Program-made: the position numbers and the translations under genes
Source of the DNA: Bryoerythrophyllum caledonicum
Taxonomy: Eukaryota > Streptophyta > Bryopsida > Pottiales > Pottiaceae
Assembly (NCBI GenBank): GCA_963971425.1
Contig: OZ020523.1
Span: 23,913,105-23,977,104, forward strand
DNA length: 64,000 nt
Reading direction: 5' to 3'
Shown here: piece after piece, positions 48,574-61,354 of the stretch
Layout: the number at the start of each line of letters is the position of its first letter
Position numbering within the stretch: position 1 is the first letter of the stretch
Notes under the pieces: model-generated
The model's input: only the letters and a program-made list of their open reading frames with translations
What the model was told of the DNA's origin: nothing
Databases searched by the model: none

Positions 48574-49198
48574 ACGTTTCGTTGGTTGTGGGGAGGCTTA
48601 CCTTAGTTGAAGAATTTTCAATCCGAAGTTGTAAGTCTTGCTGGACTTTAGTACTTTTTTGGTATCCACAGAGTGAAATACGTCCCTATACCTACAGGTT
48701 CCTGACTGACATTTAAGGGTTAATAATGTCATCCTCTACCTTTCTGGTCCTCATGTGAATCTTTAACTGCCTGTATCTGCCTCAAAATGTCTCCCATGAT
48801 TGCAACGCATCATGTGCTGCATATGATTGTGAGTGAATGTGCATGTTTGATTGAGTAGCCTTTGAAAAATATTATTTTAAAATTTCGCAGTATTGAAACC
48901 TCCTCATACTTACATTCAGGAAAATCACGTTGACTACAGAAAAGCGTACGTGGGGATGATACACATAAGGAATATCAGGGAACAGAATCTGAAGATTGTG
49001 CTGAATTTGTGATGTGCCTTTTTGATTTGTTGGTCATGTTGGACCAATGCATCCCAATCTCATTATTCCTCTTTGAAGCTGATTATTGAAATTCAGAGCT
49101 ACATAGGGCTAATTTAATTTGTTCTCAAAAAGATAAGAGGTCAAAACTGTGCCCGACAATACAAACGACCATAATATATTGTACTAAATTAAATTATT

Positions 49199-50775
<1,577 letters not shown>

Positions 50776-51200
50776 ATCCAAGACTCAGTTGGGCATAGAG
50801 CAAGGTGCCCCTTAAACTTTGCTAAAATTTAATATTTAGAGGCAAAGACAAGATATGGGCTGCAGTTTCTGCTTAGTTTTAGACGAATCTTGCACACGAC
50901 AAAGTATCCCCATGTGCTCTCTTGAATGTGAGAGCTTTGGTTGTTGTCTTGTGCCACGTGGGGCTGCAATAACGTGCCGGTTATGTTGCAAACAAACAAA
51001 CTGAATGCAACGATTTATTCTTCTGCATGGATCCAACTCATAACATACAATGATAGGAACTACAGACAATGAAACATCAAGTGCCATGAGTCAGGATTAA
51101 CACAAATCTAGCTGGCAAATGAACAGGCACCTAAACCCGTCTTAGCCATACCAACCGTCTTTTGTCGAAATCTAAAACCCACATTAATTATGATCCTGAA

Positions 51201-52122
51201 CCGCTAAAGGACCAAGTGTCCCTTGGGAGGACGATTTTGATTTTGGGTAGGTTCCTGAAAATCGAAAAAAACTTTTTTTCAGAATTTTTTATTCTAGATT
51301 CTCCCTCATAAGAGCTTCGTGGAGTCTTTTTTTTTTTTTTTTTTGGACTCATAGTTTAGAAGTTATTGGCCTTTGAAGTCAAATATGGAGACACTAGGCA
51401 GCCTGGGCAGCCTTGTGAACCAATGAAATACAAATGTCGAAGGGGGATACTTCCTCGTGTGAACAAAAGTTTGATGACCCTGACTTTTAGGGGAAGTGGC
51501 CCAACATTTGATGAACAAGACCCATTTTCAAAGACTGCCCTACCAAAAGTTGCTTGGATAATTCAATAAAGTGTTTAAAATTAGAGATTTTACTATTTTT
51601 ACCCAATTCTTTTTTCTAAATTAGTGAAAAATGGAATGACAAGTTTGAACGGTCGGGATTCTCAAATATGTTAAGTTGTATGTAACAAACATTTCCACTC
51701 CATTTTTGAAGTCATTGTCACGTTTTTGTACCCCCGTGCACCAAACTATTTATCTCAACATGCTTCACTCCTCATTTTGACCTAAAATTTTGCACACAAT
51801 TAGCTAACATCATATGAATCATATTGGTAATGGTTACGAATACACTTTAGTGTAAAAGTTACAAGATATGCAAAGTCAAAGTGGGCTGACCTTGTTGGGC
51901 AAGAAGCAAAAGAAACTATTTCTTGCGCTTCAAACGCCATAATCCTCATATCCGTGTGGTGGATTGCAATCAATATATATGCCATATTTAGATAAGATTC
52001 TATTTTGAGATATCATGGTTAAAAGTCCAAAATCTTGCTTCAAAATGTGATTTTTGTGCCTCTATTTGACAATGGCAGTTTTTGGCTGGTATTTGAGCAA
52101 AATTGCCAAGGAACTTTACGGG
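51201..52122. mobile_element. MITE family D copy
   Basis: It starts CCGCTAAAGGACC (target decayed to TGAA) and ends AACTTTACGGG before TTAA (52123-52126). The interior follows the copy at 47005 (TAAGAGCTTCGTGGAG then a T-run). Confidence 0.7.
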
Positions 52123-52815
52123 TTAAGGTGGAGACACCCGATTCCAATAACTGAAGTCAGTTGGGGTCTCAAATGGCATTGTATGTCAAAAAAATATGTA
52201 GAAAGATGTGGAATCAGGAACAAAACTCAACAAATACTTTTTCATATTTAATCTCTAAAATTTGGTATTGATATAGAATTTAAACGCTCAAAATCACCAA
52301 AGCCCATAGTTGTTATGTAGAGTATGTAATAGTTGTTATGAGGTGGTTTGAATTTTGTGATAGTGAGTGAAAGAGAGAAGACATGCCATGCAATTCCTAT
52401 AAAATGCATGACCCAATTCCCCACCCCCTTTTGAGACTTTGGAGACAACGCCACCAATGAGGAGCTCAAGTGGCGTGGTGCAACCAAAAACTGCACACCT
52501 CATGATCCAATGCCGCTACGCATTATTTTAAGGTACTGACATTTAAGAGATTTTTGGAACGGTTATGGGTGGGTCGGTGATTGAAATTGGATTGCTCTAC
52601 ACAGCAGATTTGGGTGGGTGATTGAATTCGGATGTCTCCACCTTATATTATGTGAGACCACAGAATTTTTTTGAGAGTGAGGTTTGAAGGTGGAGCCACA
52701 TGTTTCATGAGAGGAGACTGGGAAGTGCATGCGTGTGATTAGTGGGTTACAAAATTGAATCTCCCAAGAAGCTCTACTGCACCAACATTAAAGTTTTACT
52801 ACCATTGGCACTTAG

Positions 52816-53379
52816 CCCCTAAAGGACCAAGGCGTCTCTACTTCAGTAATTAAAAATGAACTTTTTGAAAATGTACCCGTCGGATTGTTTTCTAAACTAA
52901 AATGAGATGATGTGATAAATATTTTGTGAATTTTCACCCGTGCCAATTGAAGGATAATTGTTGTTAAGGTGAAAATGTTTGTTCCCCAAACAGACACTTG
53001 GTCGTCGGTTAAACCCTAATGTAGCCTGACAGTTTCAGAACAAAAACACTTCAAAATTGTTGGATTCTAGTGCCATGAATAAAGAAGGAAACAAAAACTT
53101 TTAATTCTTGTTCTGATCGTAGGATCTCCATTTAGACTTATTCAATAACATACTCACAAAATTTTATAAACTTTGACGGCATGGAAGATTATTATAAAAG
53201 TGTTTGAAGTTAAAAAATGGTTCATTTTCTTCTGTACGTTGAGTGGATTGGCAGACTTTGGCTTCACTTGGTGTCAATTTTTTGCATTGCACAAGGTCAA
53301 AATCCATTACCATTAACCTCTAAAAGTCACGTGAGGAGACTCTTACAATCTTCGGAGGGGACTCTTGGGCCTTTAGGGA
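52816..53379. mobile_element. MITE family D copy, short form
   Basis: Ends CCCCTAAAGGACCA and GGGCCTTTAGGGA, flanked by TTAG (decayed) and TTAA (53380-53383). 564 bp, with a different interior. Confidence 0.65.
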
Positions 53380-53786
53380 TTAAAGTCAAGCATGATGATA
53401 GTTCCTTATTCACCAATTTTTAGAAATAGGGGACGAGGGTAGCATAGTCTAAGCAATTGTGCAAGGAGTGGAGGTTTAAAATTGCTAATTCACGTTTTAG
53501 TTTTTTGTAAACTTAATATGGTTTAGTCTTTAGATTGATAATCCAAATGGTTAATAAGAAGTTTTACACCACATTGTTTATATGTGAAATAAATAAAAAG
53601 TAAAAAATGGAAAGATCTCTAAGTTTATATGGAAAAGATGAAGGTTTTTAGGTACCTTTCCCAACAATGTGTGACAATGTGTGAAAATGTTTGACTTGGG
53701 TTAATGCTAATTTTCACTAAAGACAAAAAAATTACTATGTAAAGGGAAATAATTTTACTTTTGAGTATTGGAAATCTCACATATAA

Positions 53787-54408
53787 CCCCTAAAGGCCCA
53801 ATGTTCCCTAGGGGGACATTTTGAGTTTGGGTAGGGTAGCAAGCTCTCAAACTTAGGCATAATTCTCTGAGATTTTTTATTGAATGGGCAACTTTCTACA
53901 AAAATTATGTCTATGGAAAGCTAATAACTTTAATTCTAAATTTAATAGAAATTATAGTTTTTGTTTATTTATAAAAAAGAAAATGATATATGCAAAACTT
54001 AAAGTATATTGTTGATTCTTAGCACATAGTTGTATTGTAAGAATTTTCTTCCCCTCTTCTACTTCTAAAATTTGGTGCACATGTGCCTAACATGATCTTT
54101 TTTAAAGTTAAAAAGTGGAAAATCGCAGAGCGTAGTGCAAAAAAATGCCATAGAAGGTGGTTGAAGTTTGTTAAAGGTGTTTAGTATGACCTCAAGAAGA
54201 GTTTATGTCTCACTTCAAAGGGTGATATCTTTCAATCCATGCGGTCAAACTCAACAAATATTTTACCCCATACACTTGTACAATCCTAGTACAAGATCGT
54301 ACACTTACATATGTAATAATTGTGTTGGTTTGCATTTTGTGTTGAATGCATTGAAACTAATAGTTTTTAGCGAGTTTGGGCTTGTAAAATGGCTTGGGCT
54401 TGTAGGGG
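53787..54408. mobile_element. MITE family D copy, short form
   Basis: Ends CCCCTAAAGGCCCAA and TTGGGCTTGTAGGGG, flanked by ATAA (decayed) and TTAA (54409-54412). 622 bp. Confidence 0.65.
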
Positions 54409-54587
54409 TTAATAGAGTGTTCTAGCAAAATTTTATGGAGGTGCCCAACGTGCCGGCTCTCCCCATTTGAAATTGAAAACCCTATAAATTTTTAATTAAA
54501 TATCAGATTTAGGAAAGAATTGTTCTCCCATTGCGGCCTTAGTAATGTCCCTTCGACAATAAATTTTCAAAGTGGAATATTGGAAAT

Positions 54588-55035
54588 CGACACCATAGGA
54601 ACTTGACCAAACTTTCGAAAAGCCCATTTTTGACGCTTGGTTCTCTAGGGGTTAGTCTGCCGGTCATGGGGGGTGTACCTTAGAGGGCTAATGTAGCGCA
54701 TGCAAAGAAGACCAAGAATATAGTGGTTGATGCACTCTCACCTTGAATGCCTGATTACAAGCACCCTTTATGACCCAAGTTTTGGAGTGAATTCAAGAGT
54801 GCATATCCACTAAGTTGGCACCATAGGAATCCAACCAAACTTTCAAAAAGCCTGTTTCTGACACTTGGTCCTTTAGGAATTAATTATACATGGATCAGAG
54901 AGCCACTGTAGTGCATTCCAAGAAGACCAAGAATGTAGTCGTTGATGCGGCCCCACCTTGGATGCCTGATTACAAGCACCCTTTTTGACCCAAGTTTAGG
55001 AGTGAATGCAAGTGCGCATATCCACTAAGTTGCCC
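54588..55035. repeat. ~230-bp tandem duplication
   Basis: Two units share GCACCATAGGAA, CCAAACTTTC, AAGAAGACCAAGAAT and GCCTGATTACAAGCACCCTT. Each has a family D-like end (CTAGGGGTTA, CTTTAGGAATTA) inside. Confidence 0.75.
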
Positions 55036-55154
55036 CATGGCCACCTCCGCCAGCCATGATATTGACTTGTCCACAACTAACTTAGAGTTGAACTCCTCCA
55101 ACTCTAGCCCAACCTCCAGCCAATCATGAACAAGTCTTCCATGGAATCCACCAG

Positions 55155-55480
55155 ATTCCGGTGTGATACCTATGCGATATTCATGTGATATTGATGTGAT
55201 ACTGCGGTGGTACTGAGGTGGTCGTGTATGTGGTAAAAACGGCGGTAAACCTGTGGAGGTTGTCTGTCACACACACAAGGAATCTACACCAGTTTCTGAT
55301 GTGATACTTGGGTGATACTGGTGTGAGATACTCGCGTGGTACTGAGACGAGTTTGCCCGTGCAAACAGAGGTTAAGTTGTGACACATGTGAGGAGTCTAT
55401 ACCAGTCTACGATGTGATACCTGTGCGATAGTCCCGTGATAATCATGCAATACCCTCCTGATACTCTGTTGATACCATTC
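55155..55480. repeat. degenerate GTGATACY tandem repeat
   Basis: GTGATAC-type units (GTGATACCT, GTGATATTGAT, GTGATACTG) recur many times in two blocks separated by unique sequence. Confidence 0.65.
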
Positions 55481-55539
55481 ATATACCCGGGCAATTCGTG
55501 TACGTGAAAACAATACACTTAGAGAAAGACTCAGGTTAA

Positions 55540-55761
55540 CCCTTAAACGTCAGTTAGAAACCATACATACAGGGACGTATTTTACTCTATAGAATACCAA
55601 AAAAGTACTAGAGTCTAGCAAGGCTTACACCTTCGGATTGAAAATACTTCAAGTAACATCTTCCATTTGGAGGTCATTTCAACATCTCAACCTTATCATG
55701 TTCAAATACAACATTATACATGTAGAATACTATGGCCACCAGTGACACCTTCAAATAAGGG
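55540..55761 (-). mobile_element. MITE family B, intact, 222 bp
   Basis: Ends CCCTTAAACGTCAG and CTTCAAATAAGGG, flanked by TTAA (55536-55539 and 55762-55765). It is the cleanest family B copy in the window. Confidence 0.85.
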
Positions 55762-55839
55762 TTAATACAAGCGCGACTGGACGTGAGGAATCGATTATAC
55801 GCACTTAACGTCAATGGATGTGTGACTAACTTCATCGAT

Positions 55840-56035
55840 AGTTTTGACCCTGACCCCTTGAACGTTAGAAAGTGCCAGTGGTGCCCACATGTATGGTGTC
55901 GTATTTGAACACGATAAGATTCAAATATTGAAATGACCTCCAGATGAAAGATGTTAGACTTTAGTATTTCTGGGGTATTATACAGAGAATAATACGTCCT
56001 TGTATGTACGGTTCCCGACTGACGTCTAAGGTTAA
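55840..56035 (+). mobile_element. MITE family B, decayed
   Basis: It carries the same core (ATGGTGTCGTATTTGAACAC, GATATTGAAATGACCTCC) and a right end GACTGACGTCTAAGGTTAA. The left end is decayed. Confidence 0.65.
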
Positions 56036-56409
56036 ATAAGTTGTTGAAGTCATTCAGATCGTGATTCTGTTTGCAAGGAACTTTGCAGTCACATGCAAAG
56101 AGTGTGCGGCTATGGTGGTGAGAGAGAGAGAGAGAGATTTCATGGCACATCGGAATGCGTTATAATGAGCTCGGAAACGGTCGGATGCCATTTGCAAGAG
56201 CCGACGAATGATCAGCCGGTGATGGCTGCTGCAACAGACCAGCGATGAGCTTGCGCAGATAATAATTACTGCAGATTCGTCGACTATTCCGGGCTGGTAC
56301 GCATGTCGGCGAGTTGCTTTTTCGGACGAGCGAGTCAGCTGTGGACATGCGTGTTTTGTGACAGAGAGCGAGAGAAAGAGGGAGCGATTAGAGCCGTTGG
56401 CCGGGTCGC
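56036..56409. promoter_or_regulatory. upstream region of the OCTOPUS-like gene
   Basis: It contains a (GA)n tract (56120-56138), which in plants is common in leaders and binds BPC/GAGA factors. The TSS is not fixed. Confidence 0.4.
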
Positions 56410-57713
56410 ATGATGGAACGGAACTCCTGCGACCGCCATCCTAGTTCGCTGCTGGGAGGCGGAGTGTGTGCCAGCTGCTTGCGCGAGCGGATCGCATCGG
56501 TGTGGCCAGGCCATGGCGAGGAGAGAGAGGAAGAGGTGAGAGAAGTGAGAGGCGTGAAAGAAAGCGCAGTGGATTCGAAATCTGAAAGCCTAGCCGATGT
56601 TATAGTGGAATGGACAGAGCTTCACGCGAGGAGGAGGCGAGGTTTGGATTCGGTGAGCAGGAGTTTTGATTTGGCGGAGTTTAAGAAGAAGGTGGAGGAG
56701 GTTGATCCGATGGAGGCCACGGCGAGGCATGTGAGGCGGGGCTCGATGGAGCGGAGTCCGCAGCTGAGCGTCTTGATGAGCGCGCAGAAGCTGCAGACGC
56801 GCTCGATGCCGCTGGACAACCGCGCGGCGGAGGACACGGCGTCCAGAGTGATCCGCGAGGAGGCGGACGAGCTGTACGCGGACGACCTCGGCGTGTACTT
56901 GGACGGCTTGCAGGAGCGCGACGGCGACGGCGAGGAGCCGCAGCCGGAGCAGCGGAGCGTGAAGAGGAGCCCGAAGTGGATGCGTGTGCTCCTCAGCCCC
57001 GTGATGTCAAGGAACAAGGTGTTTCCGAGCCGGTCGAAGGAGGATGTTGCGCGTAAGGCCGGCCGCGGCGCGAAGAAGGGGAGGCCCTCGAGATTTGCGT
57101 CCTCAGATTGGAGCCACACAGACGCCATCGGCGCTGCGTCCCCGCACTGGATGGATGCGCTGCCCTCGAAGGAAGGCCTGCCGGAGGCGCGCCGCCGAAG
57201 CACCATTCGCAGCTCCCTGCTCTCATGGCTCCAGGTTAGGGTTTCGTGGTTCGTTTTCGTCCGCTGCGCATTTGTCAGATCTCATTCCTGCTGCGAGCGC
57301 ATATGTGAGATGCTTCAGCTTGTTTTCTTTTGTTCCTGCAATGCTTAGGTCGTCTTTTTCCTCATTCCTGCTGTCATTTCCTGTTGTCGGAGTTCCTGAA
57401 CTGAACCTATTCTTCCTGGCATTAGGATTCGGAGCGCACGAAGAGGAAGAAATATGAGCAATCAAGGCTGGCGCTGTCGTCGTCGTCGATGTCTGCCATT
57501 CCGGACTCCTTAGAGGACACGCTGCTCCGGGATCTCATCACGGTAGGGCACTTGCACGAGATCGCGGAGGAGATTGAAGAGGAGGACGAAGAAGTCACGA
57601 CGCCCGACTCGTTGGGCGACGTCGCGTCGTTCGGAAAGTTTCTTCTCAGTGCTGCGCAGCGGCAACCGAACTTGGCCAGTCTCAGGAGCTTCTCACGCAC
57701 TGCCTCATGTTAA
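56410..57713 (+). CDS. OCTOPUS-like (DUF740) polarity protein
   Basis: Two exons, 56410-57234 and 57426-57713, GT-AG and phase 0, give 370 residues. The N-terminal CDRHPSSLLGGGVCASCLRE matches the conserved RHP...CxxCLRERL zinc-like signature of the plant OCTOPUS/DUF740 family. The remainder is charged and low in predicted structure, with a Ser/Arg-rich segment and an acidic EIAEEIEEEDEE stretch. In Arabidopsis OPS is a membrane-associated polar protein of phloem precursors; a plant without vascular tissue would use it otherwise. Two consecutive ATGs begin the frame, and either could start. The family call rests mainly on the N-terminal signature. It is convergent with the PARP gene. Confidence 0.7.
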
Positions 57714-58390
57714 TGCTCTTTCTGTGAGTCTTCTCACGGCGGCTGATCACAACACAACAAGAAACAGTATGTACAACCTTTGCTCTCAGTTGAGTAGATT
57801 GTCATGACCTTTGCCCTCAGGTTCAGTTTCTGAGGTTATTGTCCATGCCACGAGATTTTCGGCCTTGCCCCGAAGCTGTAGAATATTGCGTCAGAAGAGC
57901 CTATCCATTACCTTTGTAGCACTATCATCTTAGTTGTAATTATACTGAACATATTTAGTCCTTGAAGGTTCGTGTAACCATTTGACGATAACAGGTTGTT
58001 CGCTTCATCGAGACGTTTTGCTGCGTAACTTGGCTGATGGATGATAGATGTGTCCCTACAAGAACTGAAACGCAAAAGTGACCAGTTTAAGCCGTTGGTC
58101 TATTTGTATTTTCAGTGACTGAGTGATTGAAAAGGAAAACAACGTCTCGTCGTGGCAATAGTGTTGGCAGCGATTCGAAACAAGAGCGGATACTCATGTC
58201 GAAGTCGTGATCGACCGATACCCCTTCATAAATTACAGCAAAAATTGTGGCCACTGTACATCAAAATTGAATGGCACCATGTACATCATGTTATTGTCTG
58301 CCTTCATATTGACGTGAATCGTCTCGCAGCTTCTTCATCTATACAGTTATATTAGGGACAGGTGACCTCATTCACCATTTTTACAAGCAG
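57714..58390. other. 3' spacer between convergent genes
   Basis: It holds the 3' UTRs of the OCTOPUS-like gene and the PARP-E2 gene. Nothing else was seen. Confidence 0.5.
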
Positions 58391-61354
58391 CTATGTCGTC
58401 GTCTTCCAGCCGTGAGTTTGAGCAGCGCGCAGGAAAGCTTCCCTGGCCTCGCCCTCCTGGTACTCCCTCGACACCCTAAAATCCAGCCTTCCCTCGCCTT
58501 CCATGAACGCCATGACGATCTGCACGAGCACGCTCTCGACGTTGCACGCAGGGCTCCAGCCGCTGGCCGTGAGAAGCTCCATGCAGATGCTGCCGCCGAC
58601 GGTGACGTGCCCGGTGTGCATCTTGAACCGCGGCGAGAGGACGCGGACGAAGGGAGGATCGAACGGGAACATAGCGGGGAAGGCGACCTCGAGCTCCACC
58701 GCGACCATCTGCGGGAGCTCGCGGAGGCGCTGGAGCTCCTTGAAGTCGTTGTACAGCTTGGCGCTCGATTTCAGCAGGTACGGGTCCAGGGAGATCCGCC
58801 ATAGCGCGAGGTTCGACTCGTCCGGGATGGCGACCGTTGTGCCGGAGAGCACCGAGGCCAGCTCACCGCGCTCGATGAGGCGCGCGAGTGGAGGTGCTTT
58901 CTTGATCTCGCGCATCAGGTTCCTGAATTCTTGCATTACAGCTAAGTTTCCAGATTGCGATGGTGCTGTGTGGGTTGCGTTCTCGATTTTCTTTAAGGAT
59001 GGCGACGGAGCAGATCTTTTGATGGATTCCGTTGCTGTGTGTGCCAAGAAGATTGCGCTGCGTTCGGTCATGAGGCGCTCGCGTTGTGCTTTTTGAGCCG
59101 CGGCATGAGAATCTTGGAGGCAGAGGTAATGCGCGAGCAGGTCGGTGGAGTTGGAGTTGGAGGTGAGCACGCGGTCTTGGACGCGGATGTACTTGTCGTG
59201 CTTGAAGACGTTCGCCTTAAGGACGAGGAGGTAGCGGATGGCAACGTTGAGTTCATACTCGCGCGGCACGACGAAGATGTTGCGGCTGGACGCGATGGTG
59301 CACTCACGCTGGCTGCCCTTGATAACTTCGCAGATCGCCACGCACTGGAAGCCGTCCTTCAGGTTGCCGTTGATCCAAGACCCGGCGGAGTGACGCGCGT
59401 AGCCTATGGAGATGTCGAGGTCGTTCGCGAGGTAGATACCTTCTCCGTAGGCGCTGCCCGTGGACATGAAGCTCGTGTTGCTCATGCTGCGCAGGCCGTT
59501 GCGGAGGATCGAGTACCAGTTCTCCGACGGGCTGCCGTGGAATGCGAAGAACGAGCCATGGAGGTCGCGCTGGCCAGTGAAGTAGGCCTCCTTCTCCGGC
59601 GTGTCGTGCAGGACGACGAACTGGTAGTGCGTGAGCTTGCAGGCGGTGGGGTCTTCCTTGTTGAGCGGCTTCAGCACCTCGTTCCCGAGGGTGAGCAGCG
59701 AGAGCGAGAGGCGGTTCGTCATGAGCACGAACCGCGTCACGTCGTAGGCCAGATTCGCCTCCTCCGTCCAGGGCTCCTCAGGATCCGGCTCATAGTACCC
59801 GACCGAGGAGCGTTCCACGATGGGCCCGCCGTGCGGCGCGAGCTGGAAGCCCTTGTACTTCTGGAGGTACCACGCGCGCGTCAGGGCTCTCTTTAGAGCG
59901 CGCTCGCTGGTGGCGGTCGCAAGGGTTTTTTCGATGGCCGGGATGGCTGACAGGACGCGCTTCAGAAGCTCGAAGCGCTTGTTCGCGCGGCCGAGGTCGA
60001 ATTTCCTGGTGGACTGGTCCGGGACGCGGCTGCCGCTGAACCAGCCGCTCCGGCCTCGTATCTCCTGCTTATTGAGCAGGAACCCCGGGAACGGTTCGAA
60101 CACGTCACGGCTCGACTGCACCGCGCAGCACGCCAGCGAGAGGTCCAGATCCACCAGCGCCGGGTTGCTGCGCATCTCGTCCAGCACCGACACGCCCAGC
60201 CCGAGCTCCTCGAACCGGTAGAGGCAGAAACTATCCTCACAGGTGCGCATGCGCGTAACCGAGAACGGAAGCTTATTCCGGCACACGAGGCACCAGCCAG
60301 GCAGCAGGCGCAGCTGGTGCGCGATGAAGAGCGCCAGCCTCACGAATGGATTCGGGTGGAGCTCCTTGCCTGTCTCCTGGTGCAGATTCTGGAAGAATTT
60401 CATCGTCAGCTCGGGTAAGAGCACGTCCAGTCCGTAGCTGCGGTTTAGATCCCCGCCAGACGCCTCCAGGAACCGGTCGATGTCGTCATCTGGATCCTTC
60501 TCAACAACAATTCTGCTGCTGCTGCTCTGCATGGCGCTCACGCTCTCGTAGAGCGGCAGCTCCTCCCCCCGAAAGGTGGACTCCGACCACGCATTCTTGG
60601 AAAACTCCAGGTTCAGCGCCACCGGCTCCAGCACCGTGAGTCCCAGGCCCGCGGCAATCCGCTCGTCGATCATCCCCGCCATCTCCAACTGCACCTGAAC
60701 CGTCAACAGCATCGGCTTCGACGCGAAGCGCACCCACATTAACATATTCTCCAGGTCGTCCCTCGCGCCCCCCTGGAAATCCTCGCAGATCCGCCGCGCT
60801 TTCTCCGCCATGGCGTGCAAGTGCCCTCGCGTCCGCGTCTCGAGCTCTGCCTCGCAGACGGTTCGCGTCTCACCCATGGCGATGTCGTAGCACGACAAGT
60901 TCACGTCGTCCTCGTCGTCACTCTGGTCCTCCTCGCTCTCGTCATCGCCCGAATAGGCCCTCTTGAAACCTTCTTTGGGGTCCTCCTCTATTTCCTCACG
61001 ACTCCTCTTGGCCAGGTTAATCCTCTTCAGCGCGGCGAGCAGCAGGTCCAGGACTGCCCAGAGCGCGTTCTCCGTCACGCTGATCTTCTCCAGGCGCTCG
61101 TTCAGGTCCATCATGGCCGACTCCACCTTGCCAGTGATGTCGACCATGGTGAGCACCAGGAAGACCTCGCCGGAGTCTGCAAAGACCCCGGACGAGTACG
61201 CCGATGGGACGAGGATCTGCAGCTTTGCTGATCCACCGTGCACGAGCAGCTGCAGGTGCGTCTCGCTCGCCTCGTCGAGCTCCACGCGCAGTTCTGCGAG
61301 CGCGGCGTGCTTGTAGTTCGCCCATTCCTGGTACTCTCTCTCTGTTGTTGACAT
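58391..61354 (-). CDS. PARP catalytic domain fused to a UBE2Q-like ubiquitin-conjugating domain
   Basis: An intronless frame of 987 residues from ATG 61354. Residues ~1-110 resemble an RWD/ubiquitin-fold-like lead. An acidic stretch (~125-150) and a long helical region follow. The PARP signature lies at ~600-700: FFAFHGSPSENWYSILRNGL (catalytic His), then SAYGEGIYLA (Tyr), with a hydrophobic third position as in mono-ADP-ribosylating PARP6/8/16 types. The C-terminal ~140 residues are an E2 fold: FPAMFPFDPPFVRVLSPRF, then GHVTVGGSICMELLTASGWS with the active-site Cys near ~922, as in UBE2Q. It may couple ADP-ribosylation to ubiquitin transfer. GC is high and there is no intron although neighbours are split, so retrocopy origin or transfer is possible. 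Antisense open frames here are shadows. Confidence 0.92.
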   Translation of the reverse strand: MSTTEREYQEWANYKHAALAELRVELDEASETHLQLLVHGGSAKLQILVPSAYSSGVFADSGEVFLVLTMVDITGKVESAMMDLNERLEKISVTENALWAVLDLLLAALKRINLAKRSREEIEEDPKEGFKRAYSGDDESEEDQSDDEDDVNLSCYDIAMGETRTVCEAELETRTRGHLHAMAEKARRICEDFQGGARDDLENMLMWVRFASKPMLLTVQVQLEMAGMIDERIAAGLGLTVLEPVALNLEFSKNAWSESTFRGEELPLYESVSAMQSSSSRIVVEKDPDDDIDRFLEASGGDLNRSYGLDVLLPELTMKFFQNLHQETGKELHPNPFVRLALFIAHQLRLLPGWCLVCRNKLPFSVTRMRTCEDSFCLYRFEELGLGVSVLDEMRSNPALVDLDLSLACCAVQSSRDVFEPFPGFLLNKQEIRGRSGWFSGSRVPDQSTRKFDLGRANKRFELLKRVLSAIPAIEKTLATATSERALKRALTRAWYLQKYKGFQLAPHGGPIVERSSVGYYEPDPEEPWTEEANLAYDVTRFVLMTNRLSLSLLTLGNEVLKPLNKEDPTACKLTHYQFVVLHDTPEKEAYFTGQRDLHGSFFAFHGSPSENWYSILRNGLRSMSNTSFMSTGSAYGEGIYLANDLDISIGYARHSAGSWINGNLKDGFQCVAICEVIKGSQRECTIASSRNIFVVPREYELNVAIRYLLVLKANVFKHDKYIRVQDRVLTSNSNSTDLLAHYLCLQDSHAAAQKAQRERLMTERSAIFLAHTATESIKRSAPSPSLKKIENATHTAPSQSGNLAVMQEFRNLMREIKKAPPLARLIERGELASVLSGTTVAIPDESNLALWRISLDPYLLKSSAKLYNDFKELQRLRELPQMVAVELEVAFPAMFPFDPPFVRVLSPRFKMHTGHVTVGGSICMELLTASGWSPACNVESVLVQIVMAFMEGEGRLDFRVSREYQEGEAREAFLRAAQTHGWKTTT

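Larger units (their letters stand above)
46975..48602. mobile_element. element A, inserted in MITE B
   Basis: Ends AGGTAAGCCCCCC and GGGGAGGCTTACC are inverted, and the target TTA (or TA) is repeated on both sides. A 370-bp copy without the inner insertions lies at 62434-62803. No coding capacity. Confidence 0.7.
46863..48719 (+). mobile_element. MITE family B, carrying nested insertions
   Basis: It starts CCCTTAATTGTCAG and ends CTGACATTTAAGGG, and is flanked by TTAA (46859-46862 and 48720-48723). The ~229-bp family B body is split after GGTGTTA by element A (46975-48602) and resumes GTTGAAGAATTTTC. The uninterrupted copies at 17.9 and 55.5 kb show the empty site. Confidence 0.8.

Noticed and set aside
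58412-59896. Long + strand frames opposite the PARP-E2 gene (up to 285 codons)
   Set aside because: Antisense shadows of a GC-rich coding region; no recognisable domain.
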